Positions 5,918 to 13,680 of a stretch of DNA of 21,163 nt are shown piece after piece. Origin of the DNA: Candidatus Zixiibacteriota bacterium (lineage in GTDB: Bacteria > Zixibacteria > MSB-5A5 > CAIYYT01); the NCBI GenBank assembly GCA_963205155.1, contig CAUJJY010000029.1:1-21163 (forward strand), read 5' to 3'. Made by a program: the position numbers and the translations under genes. The notes beneath the pieces were generated by a model, which saw nothing but the letters and a program-made list of their open reading frames with translations, searched no databases and was not told the DNA's origin. Positions within the stretch are counted from its first letter, which is position 1; each line of letters starts with the position of its first letter.

Positions 5918-7255
5918 CTACTCGCCGTCAAGACCGAGCGATTTCATTTTGCGATAGAGGTAGCTGCGGTCTAGACCAAGGGTCTCGGCGGCCCGAGAGA
6001 CATTTCCTCCTGATTCGCGCACAATTCTTTCAATATATTCGGCTTCAAAGCGGGCTACGGCATCCTTGAGCGACATAGTTGTGCCTGGCGCAGACTCGTC
6101 GGTTAGACGCTGCAAGCTGCCGACCGATAGTTTCCCCTCGCGATGGGTTATCAGTAGGTGTTCGATGATGTTCCGCAATTCGCGGACATTGCCGGGGAAG
6201 TGATACGATTTCAGCCAGCGCAGTAGCTCATTGTCCATGACGGCTTGAGTCTTGCCCATTTTAGCGCATAGTCGCCTGAGGTGATGGTTGGCGATAAGTT
6301 CGATGTCACCGGGAATGCTTCGTAGTGGCGGAAGTTCGATGGTGAAGACATTGATGCGATAGTAGAGATCCTGCCGGAATTTGTGATCGCGGACTTCTTC
6401 GGCGAGACGGCGATTGGTGGCGCAGATGAGCCGAAAGTCGACTTCGATTGAATGATCGCCGCCGACCCGTTCGATCCGGAATTCTTCAAGAACGCGCAGG
6501 AGTTTTGCCTGTAGTTGAGGCGGCATCTCGCCGATTTCATCAAGAAAGAGAGTACCTTGCGCGGCCTGTTCAATTTTCCCGATACGGCGCTGCGTTGCGC
6601 CGGTGAATGATCCCTTCTCATGGCCGAACATTTCAGATTCCAGAAGTTCGCCGGGAATCGCAGCGGTATTGACTGCGACGAAAGACGCAAGCCGACGGTT
6701 GCTCTTGTGGTGAATCAAATTAGCCGCGACTTCCTTGCCTGTGCCCGATTCGCCAAGTATCAAGACGGTCGAGTCGGTTTGGCTGACGGCTTCGATCTGC
6801 TCTCGCGCGGTGCGCATTGCCGGAGAATCACCAATGAGCTGATAGCGTTCTTCGACGATTTCCTGATCCAGCTTGAGACGGCGGTCGAGACGGGCGAGGC
6901 GCAAGGCGTTGTCGATTGTGATCACAACCTTTTCAGGTCCGAGCGGCTTCTCAAGGAAATCGATGGCGCCGGATTTCACGGCTGCCACCGCATCAGCAAG
7001 CGAAGCCTCGCCGGAAATCATGATGACAATCTGTCGCGGAAACTGTAGATGAAACTCGCGAACGAGATCCAGTCCGCTGCCATCGGGCAACATGAGATCG
7101 AGCAGAACGACATTGATGTTTTCATTGTTGAGCTTGCGTGCTTCGGCACAATTGGCGGCGGTGACGACGTCGTAGTCGGAGTCGCGTAGATAAGATGACA
7201 GTGTGGTACGAATGCGCTGGTCGTCATCGACAATGAGTAAACGAGTTTTCTTCAT
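5918..7255 (-). CDS. NtrC-family sigma-54-dependent response regulator
   Basis: A 445-residue cytoplasmic regulator with three modules in order. The receiver (about 1-120) has acidic pocket D10-D12, phosphoacceptor D53 in LLDLMLPDGSG and lysine in EKP (about 103). The AAA+ domain (about 140-370) has Walker A GESGTGKE (168-175), sigma-54 contact loop GSFTGA (215-220, the common variant of GAFTGA) and Walker B LFLDEIG. The C-terminal Fis-type helix-turn-helix includes GGNVSRAAETLGLDRSYLYRK. All key residues for ATP-driven open-complex formation at sigma-54 promoters are present. Its ATG lies inside the end of the kinase gene (4-nt ATGA overlap), so the two are translationally coupled and almost certainly a cognate pair. 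It converges with the dockerin-like gene with 10 bp between stops. Confidence 0.95.
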   Translation of the reverse strand: MKKTRLLIVDDDQRIRTTLSSYLRDSDYDVVTAANCAEARKLNNENINVVLLDLMLPDGSGLDLVREFHLQFPRQIVIMISGEASLADAVAAVKSGAIDFLEKPLGPEKVVITIDNALRLARLDRRLKLDQEIVEERYQLIGDSPAMRTAREQIEAVSQTDSTVLILGESGTGKEVAANLIHHKSNRRLASFVAVNTAAIPGELLESEMFGHEKGSFTGATQRRIGKIEQAAQGTLFLDEIGEMPPQLQAKLLRVLEEFRIERVGGDHSIEVDFRLICATNRRLAEEVRDHKFRQDLYYRINVFTIELPPLRSIPGDIELIANHHLRRLCAKMGKTQAVMDNELLRWLKSYHFPGNVRELRNIIEHLLITHREGKLSVGSLQRLTDESAPGTTMSLKDAVARFEAEYIERIVRESGGNVSRAAETLGLDRSYLYRKMKSLGLDGE

Positions 7256-8976
7256 TCAGCCTCAAGCGGAAGATAGAACGTAAAAGTCGTTCCGCGAGTA
7301 GGATTCGGCGCGCAGGTTATATCTCCGCCGTGGTCAACGATAATACGACGGCAGATGGCAAGCCCGAGTCCGGAGCCGCGTTCCTTGGTTGTGAAAAGAG
7401 GCGTATAGGGGTCAATGCCGCGCGACTGGTCGATGCCGCAGCCGTCATCACAAACCTCGAAGAGCATCTTGCGATCGGTTTTATGAATCCGCAATTCATC
7501 GACGCTGGCGTTGGCTTCGAAGCTGTTCTTAACGAGGTTCAGCAGTACCTGGCGAATTTGGCCAGTATCGCAGTTGAGTGAGCCGGTTGCTCCATTGGAT
7601 TCCAGGTGAAGTCGCCCCAGGGTCAGTTCTTCAGCAAAATCGCCGCGGATATCGGAGATGATGGCAGAGAGCGGAATCTTCTTCAAGACCGGTGCCGGCA
7701 TTTTGGCGAACTCGCTGAAAGCGCCGAGCAGGTATTTCATTCGTTGGATCTCGATTTGGATATTGCGGGAGACCTCGGCGGCACGTTCGTGATCGACATC
7801 GCCGCTCTGGGACCAGCGTTCGAGTTGTGCGGCGGTGGTAGTCAGCGGCATGAGGAAATTGCGAATTTCGTGCGCAGTCTGGCGGGCGAACATCTGCCAC
7901 GCTGCGACTTGTTCGGCGCGCCGCAGGCGAATTTCGGTGTCGCGCAGGTCATCCGAAAGACGGTTGATGCCCGCGACCAGGTCGCCAATTTCGTCGTCGG
8001 CATAATAGTGGATTCGGTTCGGAGCATCTCCCGCCGCAATTTTTTTGGCGGAAAGCGCCATCTCGGCAATTGGTTTGGAGAGCGCGCGCTGAAAGAAATA
8101 TCCCAGCAAGATTGCCAATAACACCGATGCAGCGGAAAGTGCGAGAAACACCCGAAGCAAGCGCGAGCGATTTTCATCGCGATCGCTCTGATCAAAGATG
8201 TACTTAAGCGATGCGACAACTTGTCCGTTGAGGTCAATCAGATCGCTTTGCTGGATGAAGTAGTTACGGTCTTGCACTTTTGCCTGCCATAACGGCTGTT
8301 CGGAGCGAACCGCGGCAATCTGGGCGATATTGGCGCGTAAGAGGCTGTCGGGAGATGTGGCATAGAGACCTTGCCCATTTGCGGTCACGAGCAGACCAGA
8401 AAGATTGGCGGCAGCGAGAGGGAACTGCTCCACGAGACTCGAGAGCATAACTCCGATGGTTAGTTCGCCGGCAAGGTTGTTACGAAAATGCACCGGGACG
8501 GTCACTGTGATTGCCAACGAGGCCGCATGTTGTTCCGATAGTCGGGTGACACCGCTATTTGAGCTGCCGTCGCCGGCAAGTGATGCTAGTTGATAGTTGC
8601 CGACAAATGTGCCCAGACCTTCCTGGAACACTTTGAACATAGCGGGAGGCTGGTGCATTTGGATTATCGCGAATTGAAACTCATCGCGGGCCAAATAGGA
8701 TTCAAGCAAAGCGGTTAGTTCAACTTCGCGTTTAGGTAGATCGAGGGCGTTAACAAGGAACTCGGAGTTGCCGGCAAGGTCGTTGGCGTTGCGCTCGAGG
8801 CGAAGCAGGTGATCGTCGAAATGAAAGCGAAATGCAGCCAGAGCGGCTTCCGATTGGCGGATGTAGTGATCTTCAGTACTGCTGTTGACAAACAGGTAAA
8901 GAAGCACCGACATCAGGATCAATGGCAGCAGCGATACCAGCGCAAAGGCGGAGATGATCTTTCCGGGGAGTCTCAT
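7252..8976 (-). CDS. NtrY-like membrane sensor histidine kinase
   Basis: A 574-residue inner-membrane kinase. One membrane helix (about 8-30) and another (about 274-296) flank an extracytoplasmic sensor of some 240 residues that looks like a dCache/PAS-like fold. A HAMP linker follows (about 297-350), then the dimerisation/phosphoacceptor helix with the H-box ARQTAHEIRNFLMPLT (His about 369). The ATPase domain has N-box LLNLVKNSFEAN, G1 DDGCGID, F-box PLFTTKE and G2 GSGLGLAI. The H-box resembles NtrY (AHEIKNPLTPI) but the usual Pro is Phe. It overlaps by 4 nt both the regulator downstream and the secreted-protein gene upstream. Confidence 0.93.
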   Translation of the reverse strand: MRLPGKIISAFALVSLLPLILMSVLLYLFVNSSTEDHYIRQSEAALAAFRFHFDDHLLRLERNANDLAGNSEFLVNALDLPKREVELTALLESYLARDEFQFAIIQMHQPPAMFKVFQEGLGTFVGNYQLASLAGDGSSNSGVTRLSEQHAASLAITVTVPVHFRNNLAGELTIGVMLSSLVEQFPLAAANLSGLLVTANGQGLYATSPDSLLRANIAQIAAVRSEQPLWQAKVQDRNYFIQQSDLIDLNGQVVASLKYIFDQSDRDENRSRLLRVFLALSAASVLLAILLGYFFQRALSKPIAEMALSAKKIAAGDAPNRIHYYADDEIGDLVAGINRLSDDLRDTEIRLRRAEQVAAWQMFARQTAHEIRNFLMPLTTTAAQLERWSQSGDVDHERAAEVSRNIQIEIQRMKYLLGAFSEFAKMPAPVLKKIPLSAIISDIRGDFAEELTLGRLHLESNGATGSLNCDTGQIRQVLLNLVKNSFEANASVDELRIHKTDRKMLFEVCDDGCGIDQSRGIDPYTPLFTTKERGSGLGLAICRRIIVDHGGDITCAPNPTRGTTFTFYLPLEAE

Positions 8977-10166
8977 CGCTTGATTGTGTAGAAGTTAGAG
9001 AGTTGAGCACTGTTGCTATGGTCGTCGAGATAGCGGACGTGTTCGAATTTTTGGATTGCGAGCCAAGTGCGACCGAGCGGCACGAAGCGCGCAGATTCTG
9101 CGAGTTTGCGAGAGACCAACTCCCGACAGATTGAATTCGTGCTGGTACCGAGAAGGCAGCTATCGAGACTTGAATCAGATTCACGTTGGATGAGGCTACG
9201 TAGGGGCAGAACAACTTCGCGCCAGGAGCGGAGGAGCACGGAGTTGGAGTCTTCACCGGCGAAAAATGGAAAAAACTGCAAAGTCGATGCTTGATCGTCA
9301 TCTTCACGGAAGGTGAACTTCCCGGAACTGCATTCTGACAGAGCCATATTGATTCTGTCGGTAAGTGCGGGGTACATCTTGAAGCCGGGAAATGTGCAGG
9401 CAAGTTTGTCTTTGTTCTTCTTCGACTGCGCAAACAACTCGCGGGCGTGAGAAGTGTTTTGTGGAAAGATTGATTCAATGTGTGACGGCAGAATGAATGA
9501 AGAATAATCTGAAGCGTTGCTATCGGCAAAGAGTCCGCGCAGGCAGTAATTCATCGCCGTTGCCAACAAGTCGTCCTTAATTCCAATACCGACGAGATTC
9601 CATTCCAGAATGTAAGGAGAGTCGGCCAATAGTTTGGAATCAGGCAAGGCGATATCAGGCAGAACGAGTAGGTCGACTTGCTGCAGGCGGGCGGCAATTT
9701 CGAGTTCGCGAAAATCATCAAAGTAGCGAAAGGAATAACGAATCGGCATCTGCGTATTTTCGATCAGAAGAGTATCGAGCCAAAGTTGACGGAGATTACT
9801 GGGAAGTGCGATGATGAGAGAGTCGGAGAGTTGATCTGAATCAAGGTAGATTTCCGCGGTACAATCATTGGAGTTGCGAAGCTTAGAAACAACATCTTCG
9901 GGCAGCACCTGGCTGACAACGACGCGTTCGAGGATGCCGCCAATTCGGTCTTTGTAAAGGAGCCGGCCATTTTGCGAGACGGTGAGCGTGAAGTCCGCCG
10001 TCGGGATGATCGGTGAGTCAAGCCACAGATAGAGTCGATTAGAGTCGAGTCGCAATGGCTCGGCGCGATACGTGTGAACTTGACCGGCGAGGATGTTTCC
10101 ACTTAACAACAACAGTAATAGTGCGCCAAGGTAGGTTGCGAAGCGGTTTTTCGGGGTCTGCAGCAT
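8973..10166 (-). CDS. Secreted protein of unknown function, first gene of the kinase operon
   Basis: A 397-residue protein not recognised as a family. It has a signal peptide (LGALLLLLLSGNILAGQ, cleavage near residue 28). The mature part has alternating beta/alpha stretches such as VDLLVLPDIALP and YILEWNLVGIGIKDDLLATAMNYCLRG. These loosely recall a solute-binding protein of the oligopeptide (SBP_bac_5) type, but no diagnostic motif was found and no ABC transporter gene is near. Several Cys are scattered. It starts the operon behind its own promoter and its stop overlaps the kinase ATG by 4 nt, so expression is coupled to the sensor. An accessory ligand-binding role for the kinase is inference. 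No Shine-Dalgarno is visible before ATG 10166. Confidence 0.7.
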   Translation of the reverse strand: MLQTPKNRFATYLGALLLLLLSGNILAGQVHTYRAEPLRLDSNRLYLWLDSPIIPTADFTLTVSQNGRLLYKDRIGGILERVVVSQVLPEDVVSKLRNSNDCTAEIYLDSDQLSDSLIIALPSNLRQLWLDTLLIENTQMPIRYSFRYFDDFRELEIAARLQQVDLLVLPDIALPDSKLLADSPYILEWNLVGIGIKDDLLATAMNYCLRGLFADSNASDYSSFILPSHIESIFPQNTSHARELFAQSKKNKDKLACTFPGFKMYPALTDRINMALSECSSGKFTFREDDDQASTLQFFPFFAGEDSNSVLLRSWREVVLPLRSLIQRESDSSLDSCLLGTSTNSICRELVSRKLAESARFVPLGRTWLAIQKFEHVRYLDDHSNSAQLSNFYTIKR

Positions 10167-10193
10167 ATTATTTGTTCATCAACGATTTCATGG

Positions 10194-10223
10194 ATTATAC
10201 ACAACCGGTTGGAGAGAATCCAA
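10194..10223 (-). promoter_or_regulatory. Promoter of the secreted-protein/kinase/regulator operon
   Basis: On the minus strand TTGGAT (10223-10218) and a perfect TATAAT (10199-10194) are 18 bp apart. The start would be near 10187, giving a leader of about 20 nt. It is sigma-70-like, so basal expression need not depend on the sigma-54 activator the operon encodes. Confidence 0.55.
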
Positions 10224-10231
10224 AGATTCTC
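10214..10231. promoter_or_regulatory. Palindrome over the -35 box, possible operator
   Basis: GAGAATC (10214-10220) and GATTCTC (10225-10231) form a perfect inverted repeat with a 4-bp centre, overlapping the operon's -35 box. It also lies 28 bp past the rtcA stop, but without a T-tract, so an operator is more likely than a terminator. Confidence 0.4.
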
Positions 10232-10258
10232 CGACGAGCTGCGAATCAGGCTGCTGCC

Positions 10259-11371
10259 CTATGTGGGCACGGCCGGAGATTCGATGGCCGGAGGCGCCGG
10301 TAGCGGCTCGGGTTCGGGAGCGGGTTCGATTGTAAGAACCCCGGGGAAACCAAGCGGACCGGTAAGCTTGTATTTAATCGGAATGAATTTCTGGGTGACC
10401 CAGAGATTAGTCTTGAGGTGATTCGTGATCTTGGAGATGTTCATCTCGACGCGTTCGCCGCAAAGAGCGATGTACGGGATTAACTGGTCGGCCAAGTAAT
10501 GGTCGAGGCAGACATCCTTGCCGAGGAAATTACGCAGTTCGGTGACGGCGGCCTCGGCGACCTTTTCGGCGGGCATGCCTTTTTCGCCAATGGTGGAAAA
10601 TCCGGCGCGGACGTTGTCGAATTCGGCAGTCAGGAAGATGATCGTGCCCTTGCCATTGGCGGCAACATCACTGTTGCGAAGTTGGGCTTCGAGATTATTG
10701 GCGCGAAGTTGTTTAATGGCGGCACGCATTTGGCGTTCGCCGACACCGCCACCTACATTGGAGGTAACGGACATGCCGTAGATTTTGCGGAGTTCGCCGC
10801 GCCGGCTAAACTGGCGTGCACGCAAGCGATCGATTGGCTTGACACGACAAGCGATTTCGCCGCCGCCTTCCGGATACCAACCCCAGCGGTTGATCTTTAG
10901 GAATGTCTGGCAGCCCATCAAGCCGATGACGGGCAGAAACACCTGCTTCAAATATGTAGCCGGGGGCGACCACGGTACGTGAGTGCCACCGCGGATGATG
11001 ATATTTGACTCATTCTTGGCAAACAGCAGGGGTAGAATGATGGTTTGTAGCACCAGCGTTGCAGCTCCAGCGGACTTCTTGCTTTCCGCGACATCAAAGG
11101 TGTACTTGCCGCCGCGAATTTGGCCCGGGCTAAAGGCGAGGCGCTCGGAATTGATTTCGGCGCCTTCGACGGTCGCACCACAGATTTGCTGGCAGGCTTT
11201 GACAGCGGTGAGATGTTGCGGCATCATACCCGGGAACTTGCGATTTCGGCGGATGTTGGTCACCTCGACCGGCCGCCCGAGCAGGGTTGAGAGGGAAATC
11301 GAAGTGCGCAGAATTTGTCCGCCACCTTCGCCAAAACTGCCGTCGACGCGCAGGAACTCTTTGTCAGCCAT
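10259..11371 (-). CDS. rtcA: RNA 3'-terminal phosphate cyclase
   Basis: A 370-residue cytoplasmic enzyme that converts RNA 3'-phosphate ends to 2',3'-cyclic phosphates using ATP through an enzyme-AMP intermediate. Family signatures are the N-terminal DGSFGEGGGQILRTS, FPGMMPQHLTAV, RGGTHVPWSPP, the RtcA signature GWYPEGGGE and LADQLIPYIAL. The C-terminal HLKTN motif has His318, which from memory aligns with the adenylated His309 of E. coli RtcA. The protein is about 30 residues longer than the E. coli enzyme, ending in a Pro/Glu-rich tail (PAPEPEPLPAPP). No rtcB or rtcR is in the window, although a sigma-54 activator is encoded nearby. It has its own promoter directly before the ATG and no Shine-Dalgarno. 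Confidence 0.95.
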   Translation of the reverse strand: MADKEFLRVDGSFGEGGGQILRTSISLSTLLGRPVEVTNIRRNRKFPGMMPQHLTAVKACQQICGATVEGAEINSERLAFSPGQIRGGKYTFDVAESKKSAGAATLVLQTIILPLLFAKNESNIIIRGGTHVPWSPPATYLKQVFLPVIGLMGCQTFLKINRWGWYPEGGGEIACRVKPIDRLRARQFSRRGELRKIYGMSVTSNVGGGVGERQMRAAIKQLRANNLEAQLRNSDVAANGKGTIIFLTAEFDNVRAGFSTIGEKGMPAEKVAEAAVTELRNFLGKDVCLDHYLADQLIPYIALCGERVEMNISKITNHLKTNLWVTQKFIPIKYKLTGPLGFPGVLTIEPAPEPEPLPAPPAIESPAVPT

Positions 11372-11379
11372 AAGCTACT

Positions 11380-11408
11380 AAACTACAGGGTAATAACTCT
11401 GCGGTCAA
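11380..11408 (-). promoter_or_regulatory. rtcA promoter, possibly giving a leaderless mRNA
   Basis: TTGACC (11408-11403) and TAGTTT (11385-11380) are 17 bp apart on the minus strand. Only 8 bp separate the -10 box from ATG 11371, so transcription would begin within 0-2 nt of the start codon. No Shine-Dalgarno is present. Confidence 0.45.
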
Positions 11409-11508
11409 GCGAATAGTCACGGGAATCAGGCACCTCGCGGGCAACTTTCAGAATGTGATTCCGTTGAATATGTCATGAACTTAGCTTTAGAGAAAACAAG
11501 GAGACAAT

Positions 11509-12036
11509 ATGCACGTCGCATTGAAGCCAATCAGTGAAATCATCCGAGTCAACAACTACATGTTTGGGCTGGGATTCGAGGGTGTCGAAGAGGAACTGGC
11601 GAGAAAACAACTTCAGCCTAACGCCAATTCGCTCACCTGGATCATGGGGCATGTTGCGTCAGTCCGATTTTATCTCATGGGACTGACCGGGGTGGAGGAA
11701 AAATGCCCGTGGGGAGATATGTTTGAGTCGTCGATCATGAAGGTCGATCAGACAAAATTCCCGAATTTGAATGAGATCAAGTCAGTGTGGGAGAGTCAAG
11801 CGGCAAAGCTCGAATCAAGTCTGGCCAACTTTCCTGAAAGTCGGTTTGGCGATGCTGTGCCTTTCAAATTGCCGACGCAGGAGCAGACGGTACTGTCCGC
11901 GCTAGCTTTCTTGGCGATGCATGAGTCTTATCACATCGGGCAAATGAGCACGCAGAGGCGAATGCTGGGAATTGACAGCATTTTTGATTTGGCTGTTGCC
12001 AAACGCAAGGCAGCGCAAGAGGCGAGTCCTGCCTAA
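11509..12036 (+). CDS. DinB-superfamily metal-binding protein
   Basis: A 175-residue four-helix-bundle protein of the DinB/YfiT-like superfamily. The three metal-binding histidines are visible: His48 in WIMGHVAS and His138 and His142 in MHESYHIGQM. Members include thiol-dependent transferases (bacillithiol or mycothiol S-transferases) and many proteins of unknown role; the exact function cannot be set. AAGGAG (11499-11504) precedes the ATG. It is divergent from rtcA and convergent with mltG, whose stop is 1 bp away. Confidence 0.85.
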   Translation: MHVALKPISEIIRVNNYMFGLGFEGVEEELARKQLQPNANSLTWIMGHVASVRFYLMGLTGVEEKCPWGDMFESSIMKVDQTKFPNLNEIKSVWESQAAKLESSLANFPESRFGDAVPFKLPTQEQTVLSALAFLAMHESYHIGQMSTQRRMLGIDSIFDLAVAKRKAAQEASPA

Positions 12037-12037
12037 C

Positions 12038-13144
12038 CTAATTGCTTCGACGCGAGCGCTTGGTCCTGCTGACTGCTGTATTGTGCTGTGATAGCGAAGT
12101 CGTGAAGATGTGGCGACCATCGCCGGTTGCGACAAAGAAGTAGTAATCGGTCTGGGCAGGAAAGAGAGCCGCCTTGAGCGAAGCCAGTCCGGGAGCGCCA
12201 ATCGGCCCCGGCGGCAGGCCATAGTATAGATAGGTATTGTAAGGGGAATCGAAATCGAGGTCAGTACGCAGCAACGGGCGGTCGAGCCCGCCGAGCGCGT
12301 AAATCACGGTCGGGTCGCACTGCATTTTCCACCCCTTGTGAAGGCGGTTGTGGTAGACTGACGAAATCAGTTCACGTTCCGAGCCGTCGGCGGCTTCGGC
12401 TTCAATCATTGAAGCTAGTGTGACGATTTCGTTCAACGACATTTTCAGTGAGCGCATTTTATCGTTCATCTCGGGAGAGAAAGAATCCTTAAACATATTG
12501 ACCATTTCGCGGATGACGTCGTCAGGCTCCTGATACGGATAGAAGGAATAGGTTTCCGGAAAGAGATATCCATCGAACGAGGGTGCGTCGATACCGAGAC
12601 CTTTCCGGAACGAAGGATCATTCAGCAGGGAAACCAACCTCACGGAGTCGGTGGGGATACCCTGAACCAATAGAGGGATGATCTCCTTGATTGTTTTTCC
12701 TTCGGGAATGGTGACCTTGCTTAGCTCGGGGCTGGAGTTCTTGAAGTGCATTGCCAACTCGTAGTGAGTCAGACCGCCTTTGAAATGGTAACGGCCCGGC
12801 TTGAGACTCTTGTCGGCGCGGGTGTACTTCATGAAGATGTTGTAAAGGCGCCGGTCAGTGGTGATGCCGGTATCGGCAAGGCGTTGGCGCAGATCGGAGG
12901 CATCATCCTTGGGCCGGATAATAACCGAGTACTCGCGATGCGTGTCACCGAGCGGAGACGAAACCTGAAAGTATGCATAGATTCCCGCAGCAATCACAAT
13001 GAAAGCGAGTATCAATACTGCCTTAGTGTACCATTTACCGAACACAAGCCACCTGATCAAATAGACAAAAGGAAGCAGCGGAATCAGTGCAAAGACGGCG
13101 AGCGTCGTGATAATCCAGAAAACGATTTCCCATAGCCGTTTCAT
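12038..13144 (-). CDS. mltG: Endolytic peptidoglycan transglycosylase MltG (YceG-like)
   Basis: A 368-residue membrane-anchored lytic transglycosylase that cuts nascent glycan strands. A LysM-like subdomain (about 70-140) precedes IPEGKTIKEI, DGYLFPETYSF and the catalytic block TLASMIEAEA (catalytic Glu about 248). VYHNRL, CDPTVIYALG, PYNTYLYYGLPPGPIGAPG and DYYFFVATGDGRHIF follow, all MltG hallmarks. The N-terminus has two hydrophobic segments (about 7-30 and 41-58) instead of the usual single anchor. Six base pairs separate it from the upstream ruvX stop, so the two are co-transcribed, a common pairing. No clear Shine-Dalgarno precedes the ATG. Confidence 0.93.
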   Translation of the reverse strand: MKRLWEIVFWIITTLAVFALIPLLPFVYLIRWLVFGKWYTKAVLILAFIVIAAGIYAYFQVSSPLGDTHREYSVIIRPKDDASDLRQRLADTGITTDRRLYNIFMKYTRADKSLKPGRYHFKGGLTHYELAMHFKNSSPELSKVTIPEGKTIKEIIPLLVQGIPTDSVRLVSLLNDPSFRKGLGIDAPSFDGYLFPETYSFYPYQEPDDVIREMVNMFKDSFSPEMNDKMRSLKMSLNEIVTLASMIEAEAADGSERELISSVYHNRLHKGWKMQCDPTVIYALGGLDRPLLRTDLDFDSPYNTYLYYGLPPGPIGAPGLASLKAALFPAQTDYYFFVATGDGRHIFTTSLSQHNTAVSRTKRSRRSN

Positions 13145-13150
13145 TTCAAC

Positions 13151-13573
13151 TTACTGCCGATGTGAATCAAGATAATCCTGCAGGATGATCTGCGCCGCGA
13201 CGACATCCAGTTTACCACGCATTTGTTTTTCCTTCTTGCCGCTCTGGCGCAAGGTGTCTTTGGCAAGTTCGGAGGTGAAGGCCTCATCTTCCAAGTGAGT
13301 CTGATATCCGCGTTGTTGAAGGCTCTGAACAAATAGACGAATTTCGTCGGCCATTTGTCCGCCCTGACCGCCCGAGAGGGACACCGGTATTCCAATCACA
13401 ATGAGTTCTACATCGTAGGCGGCCAAAGCGTCGCAAACGCGATTGACTGCTTCGGACGGCGCTTTGAGGGTAATAGTCGTCAAAGGTTGGGCAAAAAGGC
13501 GCAACGGGTCGGAATAGGCGATCCCGATTCGTTTGCGGCCATAGTCGATGCCGATGATGCGCTTTTCAAACAT
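13151..13573 (-). CDS. ruvX: Putative pre-16S rRNA nuclease / Holliday-junction resolvase-like RuvX (YqgF)
   Basis: A 140-residue RNase H-fold protein of the YqgF family, the usual length. Motifs are IGIDYGRKRIGIAYSD (first Asp near residue 9), VIGIPVSLSGGQGGQ, the acidic DEAFTS (usually DERxTT) and LDVVAAQIILQDYL with the last acidic residue. The Arg of the DER motif is Ala here, while the acidic residues are kept. Family members process the 5' end of 16S rRNA. Start at ATG 13573 has no Shine-Dalgarno and lies directly after a promoter, divergent from tmk. It leads into mltG. Confidence 0.92.
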   Translation of the reverse strand: MFEKRIIGIDYGRKRIGIAYSDPLRLFAQPLTTITLKAPSEAVNRVCDALAAYDVELIVIGIPVSLSGGQGGQMADEIRLFVQSLQQRGYQTHLEDEAFTSELAKDTLRQSGKKEKQMRGKLDVVAAQIILQDYLDSHRQ

Positions 13574-13579
13574 TGGGGG

Positions 13580-13608
13580 AATGTACGGCGGGAGAGCGGG
13601 AGAGTCAA
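13580..13608 (-). promoter_or_regulatory. ruvX-mltG promoter, possibly leaderless
   Basis: TTGACT (13608-13603) and TACATT (13585-13580) are 17 bp apart on the minus strand. Six bp separate the -10 box from ATG 13573, so the predicted start is at the ATG itself. Confidence 0.5.
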
Positions 13609-13644
13609 ATGGTTAGGTGCTTTGGCGGGCAGGGTTAGTTTTCA

Positions 13645-13674
13645 TTGGTTAGTCGCGAAACCAGTACGTATATT
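13645..13674 (+). promoter_or_regulatory. tmk promoter, possibly leaderless
   Basis: TTGGTT (13645-13650) and TATATT (13669-13674) are 18 bp apart. Six bp separate the -10 box from ATG 13681, and no Shine-Dalgarno is present. Confidence 0.45.
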
Positions 13675-13680
13675 CTGCCC

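Noticed and set aside
5902..5919. Small inverted repeat AGTTGA-N6-TCAACT between the convergent dockerin-like and regulator genes
   Set aside because: A 6-bp AT-rich stem without a T-tract on either strand; too weak to call a terminator.
8873..9529. Minus-strand open frame of 218 codons inside the secreted-protein gene
   Set aside because: It is a shadow in another frame of the 397-codon gene, which has a signal peptide and clean 4-nt overlap with the kinase; the shadow is of biased, low-complexity composition.
11428..11443. Sigma-54-like AGGCAC...GGGCA before the DinB-type gene
   Set aside because: GG and GC spacing fits, but several other consensus positions fail; no more than chance for this composition.
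13645..13680. Upstream TTG start for tmk adding 12 residues
   Set aside because: The extension lies in the promoter, has no ribosome binding site and is not part of the normal Tmk N-terminus.
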